From Clostridium peptidivorans (lineage in GTDB: Bacteria > Bacillota > Clostridia > Clostridiales > Clostridiaceae), in NCBI RefSeq assembly GCF_900205925.1, contig NZ_OAOD01000011.1:1-64000 (forward strand): DNA of 64,000 nt. Direction: 5' to 3'. The translations under genes and the position numbers were made by a program. A model generated the notes under the pieces. The model saw nothing but the letters and a program-made list of their open reading frames with translations, was not told the origin of the DNA and did no database searches. Positions 56,701 through 64,000 of this stretch are shown piece by piece. Within the stretch, counting starts at the first letter, position 1. Every line of letters starts with the position of its first letter.

Positions 56701-57351
56701 CTATACCATTGTTGATATAAGTTTAACTATTATTGGATAAAATGCTATTATAGATGTAATACCTAAATTTTTATATTTCTCTTTTTTACTTTGAATTGCT
56801 TTTATATTTTCATCATCATTCATTTCATCTGCTTCATTTTGATCAAAATCTTTTTTTATGATTGACCGCGATGATATTAATTTAATCATTGAAGGAAATA
56901 TAATAAGTACTGTTGAAAGCCTAATCATTTGTAATAATGCAACCTTTGAAGAGTCCGCACCCAAGTCGCTACTTATAAGAGACATGTCCACTATTCCTCC
57001 AGGTGCACAAGCAAAAAGAGATGTAATCAAGTCTAAATCTGTGGTTTTATACATTATTAGTCCTATAAGTATATCTAGGGTGATCATACTTGGCACCATA
57101 ATCATGACAGGTTTTATCATTTTTTTTAAGCCAATCACATCTTTTAGTTTGATACCTGCACCAATAAAAGCTCCAGTTGCTATCTGAGTAATAATTTTCA
57201 CATCTTGCGGCATAAATGCCTTTCCTGTGATTACATTGAACACTGCAGTTATCACCATAGAGCCTATCATAGTTCCTGCGGGGACATTAAGTTTTAACGC
57301 TGTAATTCCTCCAATAAGTCCTACAATTATGGTAATAACTAATTCAAGCAC
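56701..57351 (-). CDS. AbrB-family membrane protein, half length
   Basis: The 216-residue protein has about five or six membrane helices and the motif FACAPGGIVDMSLISSDLGADSSKVALLQMIRLSTVLIIFP, diagnostic of the AbrB (regulator of aidB) membrane family. Full members have two such repeats (about 350 residues); here only one is present. The C-terminal part contains a charged loop (DQNEADEMNDDEN) before a final helix. GTG start after AAGGGGG. It precedes the GntR gene by about 80 bp and may be co-transcribed. Transport substrate unknown. Confidence 0.75.
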   Translation of the reverse strand: MLELVITIIVGLIGGITALKLNVPAGTMIGSMVITAVFNVITGKAFMPQDVKIITQIATGAFIGAGIKLKDVIGLKKMIKPVMIMVPSMITLDILIGLIMYKTTDLDLITSLFACAPGGIVDMSLISSDLGADSSKVALLQMIRLSTVLIIFPSMIKLISSRSIIKKDFDQNEADEMNDDENIKAIQSKKEKYKNLGITSIIAFYPIIVKLISTMV

Positions 57352-57615
57352 ATCATATCCCCCTTACTATTCACATGTGGGTAATATTTCCATTATTTTT
57401 ATTTATAATATTGTATCATATAAAATATAATATCTCTAATTCTTTTATTTTCTAAATACGCATTATTTAAAATTGCATAGCCAATTTTATTACAATTTTC
57501 ACCAACACTAGCTCGTAATTTGATATTTTTTATAAAAATATAGTTTTTTTTGTAGAAAAGTACTAAAATAAAACTTGTGCATTTTATATAAATTATTAAA
57601 GAAAGAGGTGTTCTA

Positions 57616-57972
57616 GTGAAACTTTTAAGACAACTAGCTATTATTCTTATAATAGGCTATTTGGGAGATCTAATACATACTATTTTTCATTTGACAATCC
57701 CTGGCAATGTTATAGGTATGTCAATTTTATTTGTATGTCTTTATACTGGCATTATAAAGGTGACTATGATTGATAAAATCACAGATTTTTTATTAGACCA
57801 TTTAGCCTTCTTTTTTATACCAGCAGGAGTAGGTATACTTACTTGTCTACCTTTATTAAAAAACAAATGGACAAGTTTTATTGTAATTTGTGTTGTAACT
57901 ACTATACTAATTATAGTTATTACAGGTTGGACTATTCAATTTTATATAAGGAGGACTGAAAAAGATGACTGA
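57616..57972 (+). CDS. lrgA: LrgA/CidA-family holin-like protein
   Basis: The 118-residue protein has four membrane helices: ILIIGYLGDLIHTIFHLTIPGNVIGMSILFV and FLLDHLAFFFIPAGVGIL are CidA/LrgA hallmarks (IPGNVIGM and FIPAGVG). Such proteins modulate murein hydrolase export or transport small metabolites with LrgB. A GTG start follows AAAGAGGTG. It overlaps lrgB by 8 bp. About 260 bp of AT-rich sequence lies upstream, with no regulator of the LytSR type. Confidence 0.9.
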   Translation: MKLLRQLAIILIIGYLGDLIHTIFHLTIPGNVIGMSILFVCLYTGIIKVTMIDKITDFLLDHLAFFFIPAGVGILTCLPLLKNKWTSFIVICVVTTILIIVITGWTIQFYIRRTEKDD

Positions 57973-58654
57973 ACTTCTAAACTCCCCTATGACTGGAGTA
58001 CTCATATCAATAATATGCTTTGAGATAGGATTATATATCTACCATAAAACTAAAATTCCATTTTTTAATCCATTATTAATAGCAATTATTTTGGTTATAT
58101 TTATAATTAAACTTTTTAATATTAGCTTAGATTCCTTTAATAATGGAGGTAATCTCATAAGTTTCTTTTTAGGACCTGCAACAATTGTACTTGCAGTACC
58201 TTTATATCATAAACTTGATCTTATTAAAAAATACTTTGCTCCCATACTTTTAGGAATAACAGTTGGATCAATTACAGCTATATTTAGTATATATTATATG
58301 TCTAAAATATTTGGTCTTAGCGATGAACTTACATTTTCCTTAGTACCTAAATCCATAACAACACCTATTGGAATAGAAGTTTCCAAAGTAATAGGAGGAA
58401 TCCCTGCTATTACTGTAGCTGCTATTATATTCACAGGTATTATGGGTGCAGTTATATCTCCGTTAGTTTGTAAAGTATTTAAAATTAAAAATAAAATTGC
58501 TGTAGGAATATCCATAGGTACCGCATCTCACGCTATAGGTACTACTAAAGCAATTGAGATGGGAGAAACCGAAGGAGCAATGTCAAGTCTTGCTATTGGA
58601 ATTGCTGGCATTATAACCTCCATTATAGCTCCAATTATAGCTAGTATGTTGTAG
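57965..58654 (+). CDS. lrgB: LrgB/CidB-family membrane protein
   Basis: The 229-residue protein has about six or seven membrane helices and typical LrgB motifs: FLGPATIVLAVPLYHKLDLIKKY, LVPKSITTPIGIEVSKVIGGIPA and GTASHAIGTTKAIEMGETEGAMSSLAIG. It partners LrgA; newer work links these to pyruvate or organic acid transport. It ends the two-gene operon. A family A repeat begins 8 bp after the stop. Confidence 0.93.
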   Translation: MTELLNSPMTGVLISIICFEIGLYIYHKTKIPFFNPLLIAIILVIFIIKLFNISLDSFNNGGNLISFFLGPATIVLAVPLYHKLDLIKKYFAPILLGITVGSITAIFSIYYMSKIFGLSDELTFSLVPKSITTPIGIEVSKVIGGIPAITVAAIIFTGIMGAVISPLVCKVFKIKNKIAVGISIGTASHAIGTTKAIEMGETEGAMSSLAIGIAGIITSIIAPIIASML

Positions 58655-58662
58655 ATAATTGC

Positions 58663-58903
58663 GACATTTTAGTGTAATGTTGAAACTCTCGTATGGGTTC
58701 TGCATTTAAGAAAGCGGTTCACTGTGCAAAGAAGCTCTAATTATTTCTGAATTTGAATCACATAAATTTTTTCTAAACTCGCTGTCGCTCAGACAGTAGA
58801 AAATTCCGAGCGGTGCTTTAAATTCAGAAATAAAGAGCTTCTAATGCTTGTTCAATGCTTTCTACGATATAAATCCCATACTGTATTCCCCATTAAAAAT
58901 GTC
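58663..58903 (-). repeat. Family A hairpin repeat, copy 9
   Basis: A 241-bp copy with ends GACATTTTAGTGTAATG and CATTAAAAATGTC. Its apex is the reverse complement of CTACTGTCTGAGCGACAGCG. The apical arms read AATTTTTTCTA and TAGAAAATT. It starts 8 bases after lrgB and forms the left half of an A-B-A composite. Confidence 0.88.
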
Positions 58904-59168
58904 TTTATTTCAACAATTTAGCACATAAAATTTTTTTGGGCGATAGCCTGATAAGTTACAAGAACTTGCAATAAATAACTGAAATGATTAGAAAAATTTA
59001 ATTTATAAGTTAAGAATCAGGTAGTATGCTGAAAGTTTCTTAATAAAAATTCAACTCAATAATATTGTATGACCTATCGGTCTGCGGCTTACCAGCCTTT
59101 TTATAAGAATATATTTAAAAGAAGCTTTCGCCAAAGCGAAATTCCTTCCTTAAGTTAGTAAGCATGAG
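58904..59168 (+). repeat. Element B, full length, second copy
   Basis: The reverse-complement partner of 119-427. Shared pieces are TAGCACATAAA, TTACAAGAACTTG, GACCTATCGGTCTGCGG with CCAGCC, and CGCCAAAGCGAAATTCCTTC. The mini-hairpins read, on the other strand, GGCTGGTAAGCC and GACCGATAGGTC. Much of the middle has diverged, but the structured blocks are kept. Confidence 0.78.
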
Positions 59169-59402
59169 TAATATTTTCAATGTTGAACATAAGTATAGAA
59201 TTTGCATTGTAGAAAGCATTGAACAAGCAATTAAAAGCTCTTTATTTCTGATTTTAAGGTGCCGTATAGAGCCTTCTACTGTTTGAGCGATAGCGAGTTT
59301 AGAAGGCTTAGGCGCCTTAAAATCAGAAATATTAGAGCTTTTTTGCGAAGAGAAGCTTTCCTAGATGCAAATTCTATACGACCCGTTCAACATTAAAAAT
59401 GC
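59169..59402 (+). repeat. Family A hairpin repeat, copy 10
   Basis: Ends TATTTTCAATGTTGAAC and TTCAACATTAAAAATGC. Inner arms AGCTCTTTATTTCTGATTTT and AAAATCAGAAATATTAGAGCT pair, and apical arms GCCTTCTA and TAGAAGGC pair. Its right end contains the TAA stop and last two codons of the PAP2 gene. Confidence 0.9.
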
Positions 59403-60094
59403 TTAGCACTTTTTCTATAATATGAGTACCTATGAAAAACTATATTTAGTGCTGACCAAAATGCGCCAGCTGACCATCCTGCCAGTACATCGCTTAAATA
59501 ATGTACCCTTAAATATACTCTGCTTAGTCCTATAGCTATAGCTAGCATTATTAACAAAGTGGAAAAAACCCATCTTATAGGCATACCTTTCAAATGAATT
59601 AGTATAAGGTAAGAAGCTATTATAGCAAGTGTCATAAATATCATAGCATGCCCACTTGGCAAACTATATCCATGTACTTCTATGATTCTTATATCAGGTC
59701 TGTTTCTTTTAAAAAATGCCTTTAAAGCTTCATTTAAAAGCCATACTCCTAAAATATTTAATACTAAAAACAGTGCTTCACTTTTAAGGTTTTTATGAAT
59801 CAAAAATAAAGCTCCTAGTATTGTAATTATTATTACGGATGAAGAGTTACCAAGTATGGTTATTATATATACTATTTTATTTAATAAAGGTGTTTCTATA
59901 GATTTTACAAAATCAATAGCCACTTTATCTATAGCATAATTACCTCCATTTTCAAAATAATCTTCTATTATACTTAAAAATGCAAATAGAGATATAAAGG
60001 ATACTAAACTCCCCAATACGAGGTATTTCCATCTTTCATCATGTTCCTTATACTTAGAAAATGAGTCTTTAAATCTTATAAAAAAACTTTTCAA
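59393..60094 (-). CDS. PAP2-family membrane phosphatase
   Basis: The 233-residue protein has about six membrane helices and the phosphatidic acid phosphatase motifs: KAFFKRNRP near residue 128, LPSGHAM with the catalytic His, and SRVYLRVHYLSDVLAG with the second His. It removes phosphate from lipid phosphates such as undecaprenyl diphosphate or phosphatidate. Its final codons (His, Phe, stop) lie within the terminal bases of a family A repeat, so the native C-terminus may have been replaced. Confidence 0.9.
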   Translation of the reverse strand: MKSFFIRFKDSFSKYKEHDERWKYLVLGSLVSFISLFAFLSIIEDYFENGGNYAIDKVAIDFVKSIETPLLNKIVYIITILGNSSSVIIITILGALFLIHKNLKSEALFLVLNILGVWLLNEALKAFFKRNRPDIRIIEVHGYSLPSGHAMIFMTLAIIASYLILIHLKGMPIRWVFSTLLIMLAIAIGLSRVYLRVHYLSDVLAGWSAGAFWSALNIVFHRYSYYRKSAKHF

Positions 60095-60136
60095 TTGTTT
60101 TCCTCCTCCGAATTACTCTATAAATATAATATAGAA

Positions 60137-60164
60137 AATGCCATGTTTTTACAACATGGCATTT
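60137..60164 (-). terminator. Rho-independent terminator of the BusR-like gene
   Basis: AAATGCCATGTT and AACATGGCATTT form a perfect 12-bp stem with a 4-base loop. On the minus strand it ends in TTTTC. It lies 46 bp after the stop. Confidence 0.75.
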
Positions 60165-60209
60165 AAAATTTTTCATTATATAGTTTACAAGAGTTCATGA
60201 TATATTTCA

Positions 60210-60851
60210 TTAAACATCCACTTCTGAATATTCATTGTATATGAATTCATATACCTTATCATATACATTAGTTGTTCCTATAACCACTATAATATCTTCA
60301 TCTTCAAATACATAATCAGGTCCTGGAGATACTACTATTTTTCCATTTCTTCTATAAGCTAGCAAAGTAGCACCAGTAGCTTGCCAAAATCTTAATTCAT
60401 TTATTTTCTTATTTAATACTTTACAATCCTCTTTTATTTCAACTTCAATAAGAGTAAACGGAGTTATATTTTTAAATCTATCTACAAAATCCAATACCTT
60501 TTCAAAATTTACTTCTATTTCTTCATCCAATTTTCTTTTTTTATCTATAAGTTCAAATATGTTTTCTTTAACAGTTGATAGATACTCAGTATGCTTATTT
60601 TTTTCTATAAATTTTTCAGCTGCTTGGATTGACATTATTTCTACACCGCTGCCCTTAGTAGATAAAACTACATTCATGTCTTCTAATAATGCTATTGCTC
60701 TTCTTATAGTTTCTGGAGATACATTATACATACTAGCAAGTGTTGATCTTCCGCTTATCTTTTCAGTAGCTTTAAATTCTCCAAGTACTATTTTATTTGC
60801 TATGTCTAGAGCTATATTCTTATATACCGCTCCGCCATGTGGATTCTTCAT
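60210..60851 (-). CDS. GntR-type regulator with TrkA-C (RCK_C) domain, BusR-like
   Basis: The 213-residue protein joins a GntR winged helix (ISGRSTLASMYNVSPETIRRAIALLEDMNVV, about residues 32-62), a helical linker, and an RCK_C domain (about 135-210, ending PGPDYVFEDEDIIVVIGTTNVYDKVYEFI). This architecture is that of BusR, a repressor of osmolyte uptake genes that binds cyclic di-AMP through its RCK_C domain. The ligand here is inferred. Tandem repeats just upstream suggest autoregulation. Confidence 0.85.
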   Translation of the reverse strand: MKNPHGGAVYKNIALDIANKIVLGEFKATEKISGRSTLASMYNVSPETIRRAIALLEDMNVVLSTKGSGVEIMSIQAAEKFIEKNKHTEYLSTVKENIFELIDKKRKLDEEIEVNFEKVLDFVDRFKNITPFTLIEVEIKEDCKVLNKKINELRFWQATGATLLAYRRNGKIVVSPGPDYVFEDEDIIVVIGTTNVYDKVYEFIYNEYSEVDV

Positions 60852-60873
60852 TTATATTCCTCCAATTTTCATT

Positions 60874-61016
60874 TGAGATACTTCTACATGATTTATAAAA
60901 TCTCTGTTTTCGTTATAAATCAGTACATCTCAATTTAATGAGATGCTTCTGCATGATTTATAGAAATATCTGATTTTGTTATAAATCAGTACATCTCAGT
61001 TTACTGAGATGCTTCC
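60874..61016. repeat. Two and a half tandem 65-bp units upstream of the BusR-like gene
   Basis: The unit starts TGAGATNCTTCTNCATGATT, and each contains an inverted pair: GATTTATA near the left and TATAAATCAGTACATCTCA at the right. Two full units (60874-60938, 60939-61004) and a short third start are present. They lie between the end of the upstream dehydrogenase-like gene and the regulator start, so they could be operator sites or a terminator array. Confidence 0.8.
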
Positions 61017-61048
61017 TTAAATATAATATATCAAAATCCACCAAATTT

Positions 61049-62170
61049 CTAGTGTTTTTCACATTTTTCAAAGTACTCTATAGTTCCTCTATAAGTTGCT
61101 CTTACAAAATAATCATCACTATTTTCATTAAATTCTTCTCTATTTAGTCTTATAAGCTTTTGAATTATAGGAAATAGTTGAACTCCATAAAGTCTCATAC
61201 ACTCTTCAGGCTTTATACCTGGCCATGCATTACAGCTTACAACTGTCCTTCTAATTAAAGCACTTACTTGTTCAGGAATATTTTTGTATATTCCATCATT
61301 CTGGTATATAACTGGTTTATCTAGTGTTCCTGTAGGTATTCCCTCTATAGCTTTTACCTGAATAGGATTTATATCAGTTAAATATGGATCAGCAGTCAAA
61401 TCTAGTATAACAGCATGAGGTTTTAAATATCCTATAAGTTCATTATCTACGATATATTTTGAAGGATTATCTCTAGTTGATGCATCAACCAATATGTCTG
61501 TATCCTTAAGTATTTTTATAAGCTCTTCTCTGTCATTTGTTATACTTCTAGGAAGCATACTTACTATTACTCCCTTAGCATTTAGTTTGTCCATCTTTTT
61601 ATTTAACTCTATATTACCATACTTTCCTGCTGCCTTGGCTGCATAAAGTCCTACCATTCCCATACCTATTATAGATACATTTATACATTCTCTATTTGGA
61701 GAATAGAAATTTGGCATTATCTTTGCAAGTTCATTAAATGCCATTTCTATACCATTTCCAGAAGTACCATTGTAATTTACTACTATTCTTTCCAAAAAAT
61801 CATTTCTTAACGAGTCCATAGAGATTCCAAATATATTTTTTTCCTTAAGCTTTTTTACTCTTGTATCCCTAGTAGGATAATGAAGCATACTTACTAAGGC
61901 TGAATTATCATTCATAATATCTATTTCACTAAATTCTGGGGACCTTAAAACCACTACTATATCCTTTTTATAACATTCTTCATTACTTACAAATCTTATA
62001 TTTGGATTTACTTTTAAATATTCTTCTTCTGCTATTCCCATTTTAGCACCATATCCATCTTCTAAATAAAACACACATTCTTCATTTTTTAACATATTAA
62101 AAATTTCTGGTAAGAAATCTCTCTTCTCATTTTCCTCTTTATGCATTCTTGGAAATCCTAAAGTTATCAT
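61049..62170 (-). CDS. Alanine dehydrogenase/PNT-like NAD-binding protein
   Basis: The 373-residue protein has an N-terminal region like AlaDH/PNT enzymes (TLGFPRMHKEENEKRDFLPEIF, then YLEDGYGAKMGIAEEEYL and VVVLRSP) and a Rossmann part with SIIGMGMVGLYAAKAAG near residue 168. The substrate is unknown. I chose MITLGFP as start because AAGGGTGATAAAT lies before it. It is followed by the BusR-like gene on the same strand and is divergent from the NodB-like and kamA genes, so a role in amino acid fermentation is possible. Confidence 0.6.
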   Translation of the reverse strand: MITLGFPRMHKEENEKRDFLPEIFNMLKNEECVFYLEDGYGAKMGIAEEEYLKVNPNIRFVSNEECYKKDIVVVLRSPEFSEIDIMNDNSALVSMLHYPTRDTRVKKLKEKNIFGISMDSLRNDFLERIVVNYNGTSGNGIEMAFNELAKIMPNFYSPNRECINVSIIGMGMVGLYAAKAAGKYGNIELNKKMDKLNAKGVIVSMLPRSITNDREELIKILKDTDILVDASTRDNPSKYIVDNELIGYLKPHAVILDLTADPYLTDINPIQVKAIEGIPTGTLDKPVIYQNDGIYKNIPEQVSALIRRTVVSCNAWPGIKPEECMRLYGVQLFPIIQKLIRLNREEFNENSDDYFVRATYRGTIEYFEKCEKH

Positions 62171-62241
62171 ATTTATCACCCTTTTCAAATTTTTTTTAAA
62201 AACATACGCTGAAAATTTTTGACAACCTAACACTTGTATTA

Positions 62242-62277
62242 TATAATTAAGTTGTCAATATATACAACTTAATTATA
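62242..62277. promoter_or_regulatory. Palindromic operator between divergent operons
   Basis: The perfect 14-bp arms TATAATTAAGTTGT and ACAACTTAATTATA flank an 8-bp centre. More AAGTTGT-like half sites lie on either side (ACAACC at 62222, AAGTTGT near 62285). It lies between the dehydrogenase-like gene (minus) and the NodB-like plus kamA genes (plus). A single regulator may control both. Confidence 0.7.
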
Positions 62278-62411
62278 CTTGCCAAGTTGTAATTTTTCAA
62301 TACATTTATTTACATAGTGTGAAATTTATATTGTTTATAGTCTGAATTTTGTGTAAATTATTGAAAAAGATAGATATTTATAAATCAATAATTAGTTTAG
62401 GGGGTATTTAT

Positions 62412-63203
62412 ATGAGCCACATAAGAAACTTTTTTAAAAAAGATGGATTTGATTTCGCCTTATCCATAGACTCAGAAGGGACAAACTTTGATAAAAACTT
62501 AGAAAATAACGTTAAAAACTTAGAAAGATTACTTAAATTAAATACAGATAATGATATATACACCATTCTTTTTATCACACCTTATTTTGCAGATATGCTG
62601 TATAAACTTAATTTAGTTCACGTAATAAAAAAATATAAAGTAATTTTTGGTCTTCATATTCATCCAGATAATTTGCCTGAAGAAATAAGTATGCACTGCT
62701 CATTTTTAAAGAAAGATGAGGAACTTTTAACTTCTTATAATTATGACGAGCAAAAGACTCTAATAAAATTATGTTTAGACTATTTACATTCCAAAGAGAT
62801 TGCTCCTATTGAAATATTTAGAGGTGGATATTTCTCCATGGACGATAATACCTCTAAAGCATTAATGGAAGTAACAGATATAAAATACGAATCTCATAAT
62901 ATTTATCGTAAGCAGTATAAGGTTACAAAAAACCTTTTAACCCCTATTCCTGTTTATGCATATGATGATGCTGAAGAGCTTAGATTAGAATACTTTAACT
63001 TAGAAAAATTGAGTGAGATTTTAGTTGATGCCATAGAAAATAATAAAAAGGCTTTAGCTATTACCCATAGCTATCTTTTAGATCCTCAAGATTTTCACTA
63101 TAAGAGAGATAATATAGCTCCAGATATATATACTCGTTTAAATAATTTACTAAAAATAATAAAAATCTATAGACAAACCATAGAACCAATTGAAAGTTTT
63201 TAA
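62412..63203 (+). CDS. NodB-like polysaccharide deacetylase-fold protein
   Basis: The 263-residue protein resembles the NodB/polysaccharide deacetylase fold: ALSIDSEGTNFD with acidic residues at the first strand, VIFGLHIHPDN with two His, IEIFRGGYFSMDD with the conserved Arg, and ALAITHSYLLDPQDFH near the end. Metal and catalytic residues look present. There is no signal peptide, so it acts in the cytoplasm, unusual for wall deacetylases. Start MSHIRNFF follows AGGGGGT. It lies 22 bp before kamA, suggesting co-transcription with lysine metabolism. Confidence 0.7.
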   Translation: MSHIRNFFKKDGFDFALSIDSEGTNFDKNLENNVKNLERLLKLNTDNDIYTILFITPYFADMLYKLNLVHVIKKYKVIFGLHIHPDNLPEEISMHCSFLKKDEELLTSYNYDEQKTLIKLCLDYLHSKEIAPIEIFRGGYFSMDDNTSKALMEVTDIKYESHNIYRKQYKVTKNLLTPIPVYAYDDAEELRLEYFNLEKLSEILVDAIENNKKALAITHSYLLDPQDFHYKRDNIAPDIYTRLNNLLKIIKIYRQTIEPIESF

Positions 63204-63225
63204 ACTTAATAGGAGGATGGATTAT

Positions 63226-64000
63226 ATGATAAATTATAAAGATATAGAATTATGGAAAGATGTAACAGAAGAGCAGTGGAATGATTGGAAATGGCAAGTA
63301 AAAAATAGAATTACCTCAGTTGAACAGTTAAAAAAGGTTATAAATATTCTTCCCGAAGAAGAAAATGCTATAGATAAGTGTTTAAAAACTTTGAGAATGG
63401 GAATATCCCCCTATTATGCAACTTTAATAAATCCACAGGATCCTCAAGATCCTGTGAGAAAACAAGCTGTTCCCACTATACATGAATTAAATTTTTCAAC
63501 AGCAGATATGAACGATCCTCTCCATGAAGATGCTTCTTCACCAGTACCAGGACTTACTCATGCTTATCCAGACAGAGTACTACTTCTAGTAACTGATATG
63601 TGTTCTATGTATTGTAGACATTGCACAAGAAGAAGATTTGCAGGACATAAGGATGATTCTATGCCTCAAGATAGAATAGATAAAGCTATAGAATATATAA
63701 GAAATACTCCAGTAGTTAGAGATGTTTTACTTTCTGGCGGAGATGCTCTTATGATAAGTGATGAAAAACTTGAATATATATTAAAGAAACTCAGAGAAAT
63801 TCCTCATGTAGAAATCATAAGACTTGGTACACGAACTCCTGTGGTTAATCCTATGAGAATCACTGATGATTTGGTTAATATATTAAAAAAATATCATCCT
63901 ATTTGGATTAATACTCACTTCAACCATCCAAATGAAATAACAAAAAATTCAATAGAAGCCTGTGAAAAACTAGCTAATGTTGGAATTCCTCTAGGAAATC
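63226..64000 (+). CDS. kamA: Lysine 2,3-aminomutase (5' part, runs off window)
   Basis: The first 258 residues are visible. The sequence begins MINYKDIELWKDVTEEQWND and contains the radical SAM motif CSMYCRHC, followed by TRRRFAGHKDDSMP, VLLSGGDALMISDE and THFNHPNEIT. It closely matches the Clostridium subterminale enzyme, which uses SAM, a [4Fe-4S] cluster and PLP to turn L-lysine into beta-lysine, the first step of lysine fermentation. The start follows AGGAGGATGGATT. Neighbouring kamD, kamE and kdd genes, if present, lie beyond the window. Confidence 0.93.
   Translation, partial: MINYKDIELWKDVTEEQWNDWKWQVKNRITSVEQLKKVINILPEEENAIDKCLKTLRMGISPYYATLINPQDPQDPVRKQAVPTIHELNFSTADMNDPLHEDASSPVPGLTHAYPDRVLLLVTDMCSMYCRHCTRRRFAGHKDDSMPQDRIDKAIEYIRNTPVVRDVLLSGGDALMISDEKLEYILKKLREIPHVEIIRLGTRTPVVNPMRITDDLVNILKKYHPIWINTHFNHPNEITKNSIEACEKLANVGIPLGN

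Noticed and set aside
56701..57351. AbrB transition-state DNA-binding regulator
   Set aside because: The similarity is to the AbrB membrane family, not to the small DNA-binding protein of the same name; the sequence is mostly membrane helices.

Overview
The window is about 64 kb of a very AT-rich, spore-forming Clostridium (sensu stricto). Low GC, strong AGGAGG ribosome sites, a SpoVB-type flippase, lysine 2,3-aminomutase, a V-type rather than F-type ATPase and a sodium-pumping decarboxylase all fit an amino-acid-fermenting clostridium of the C. tetani type. Species is an inference. No rRNA, tRNA, CRISPR array, phage or transposase gene was seen.

Layout. 1-655: composite of palindromic repeats. 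0.67-1.7 kb: an ECF vitamin-transporter S component behind a palindromic operator, and an unknown gene. 1.9-10.6 kb: nine-gene V-ATPase operon (minus strand, order G-I-K-E-C-F-A-B-D) whose K subunit carries the full sodium-binding residue set. 10.9-17.1 kb: radical SAM protein, methyltransferase-like protein, leaderless zinc phospholipase C-like protein, amino-acid symporter and SpoVB-like flippase. 17.1-23.8 kb: accessory stretch with five copies or pieces of one hairpin repeat, other repeats, and a decayed metal operon (MerT-like pseudogene, ArsR, [2Fe-2S]/zinc chaperone). 23.8-41 kb: mostly housekeeping genes (flippase, RluA, M20 hydrolase, CPBP protease, UvrD-type helicase, pncB, NUDIX, DacF, M29 peptidase, beta-CASP nuclease, gltX). 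41-47.5 kb: HAD phosphatase, two RNase H-fold nucleases, Fur-box-controlled feoAB with a Cys-rich partner, and argS behind a T-box. 47.9-56.6 kb: citrate fermentation (citDEF, oxaloacetate decarboxylase in separate subunits, CitMHS transporter, GntR regulator). 56.7-64 kb: AbrB-like membrane protein, lrgAB, a second composite repeat, PAP2 phosphatase, BusR-like regulator, dehydrogenase-like protein, NodB-like deacetylase and the 5' part of kamA.

How it works together. Citrate would enter through the CitMHS carrier, be split by citrate lyase to acetate and oxaloacetate, and the oxaloacetate be decarboxylated by the biotin-dependent membrane pump, exporting sodium. The V-ATPase is also predicted to use sodium, so one ion gradient could link the two, alongside sodium-coupled amino-acid uptake. 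A tandem 11-bp repeat lies upstream of both the citrate lyase operon and the transporter, the best candidate operator for the neighbouring GntR regulator.

The most unusual content is a family of roughly 230-bp, nearly full-length hairpins (family A; eight full copies, one cut by the window edge, several fragments). The arms change together between copies while an apical motif stays constant. Pairs of these hairpins bracket a second structured element (family B), giving A-B-A composites at 1-655 and 58663-59402 and a shrunken one at 17141-17500. Copies sit at or over the 3' ends of genes, sometimes supplying the stop codon. No protein that could move them is visible.
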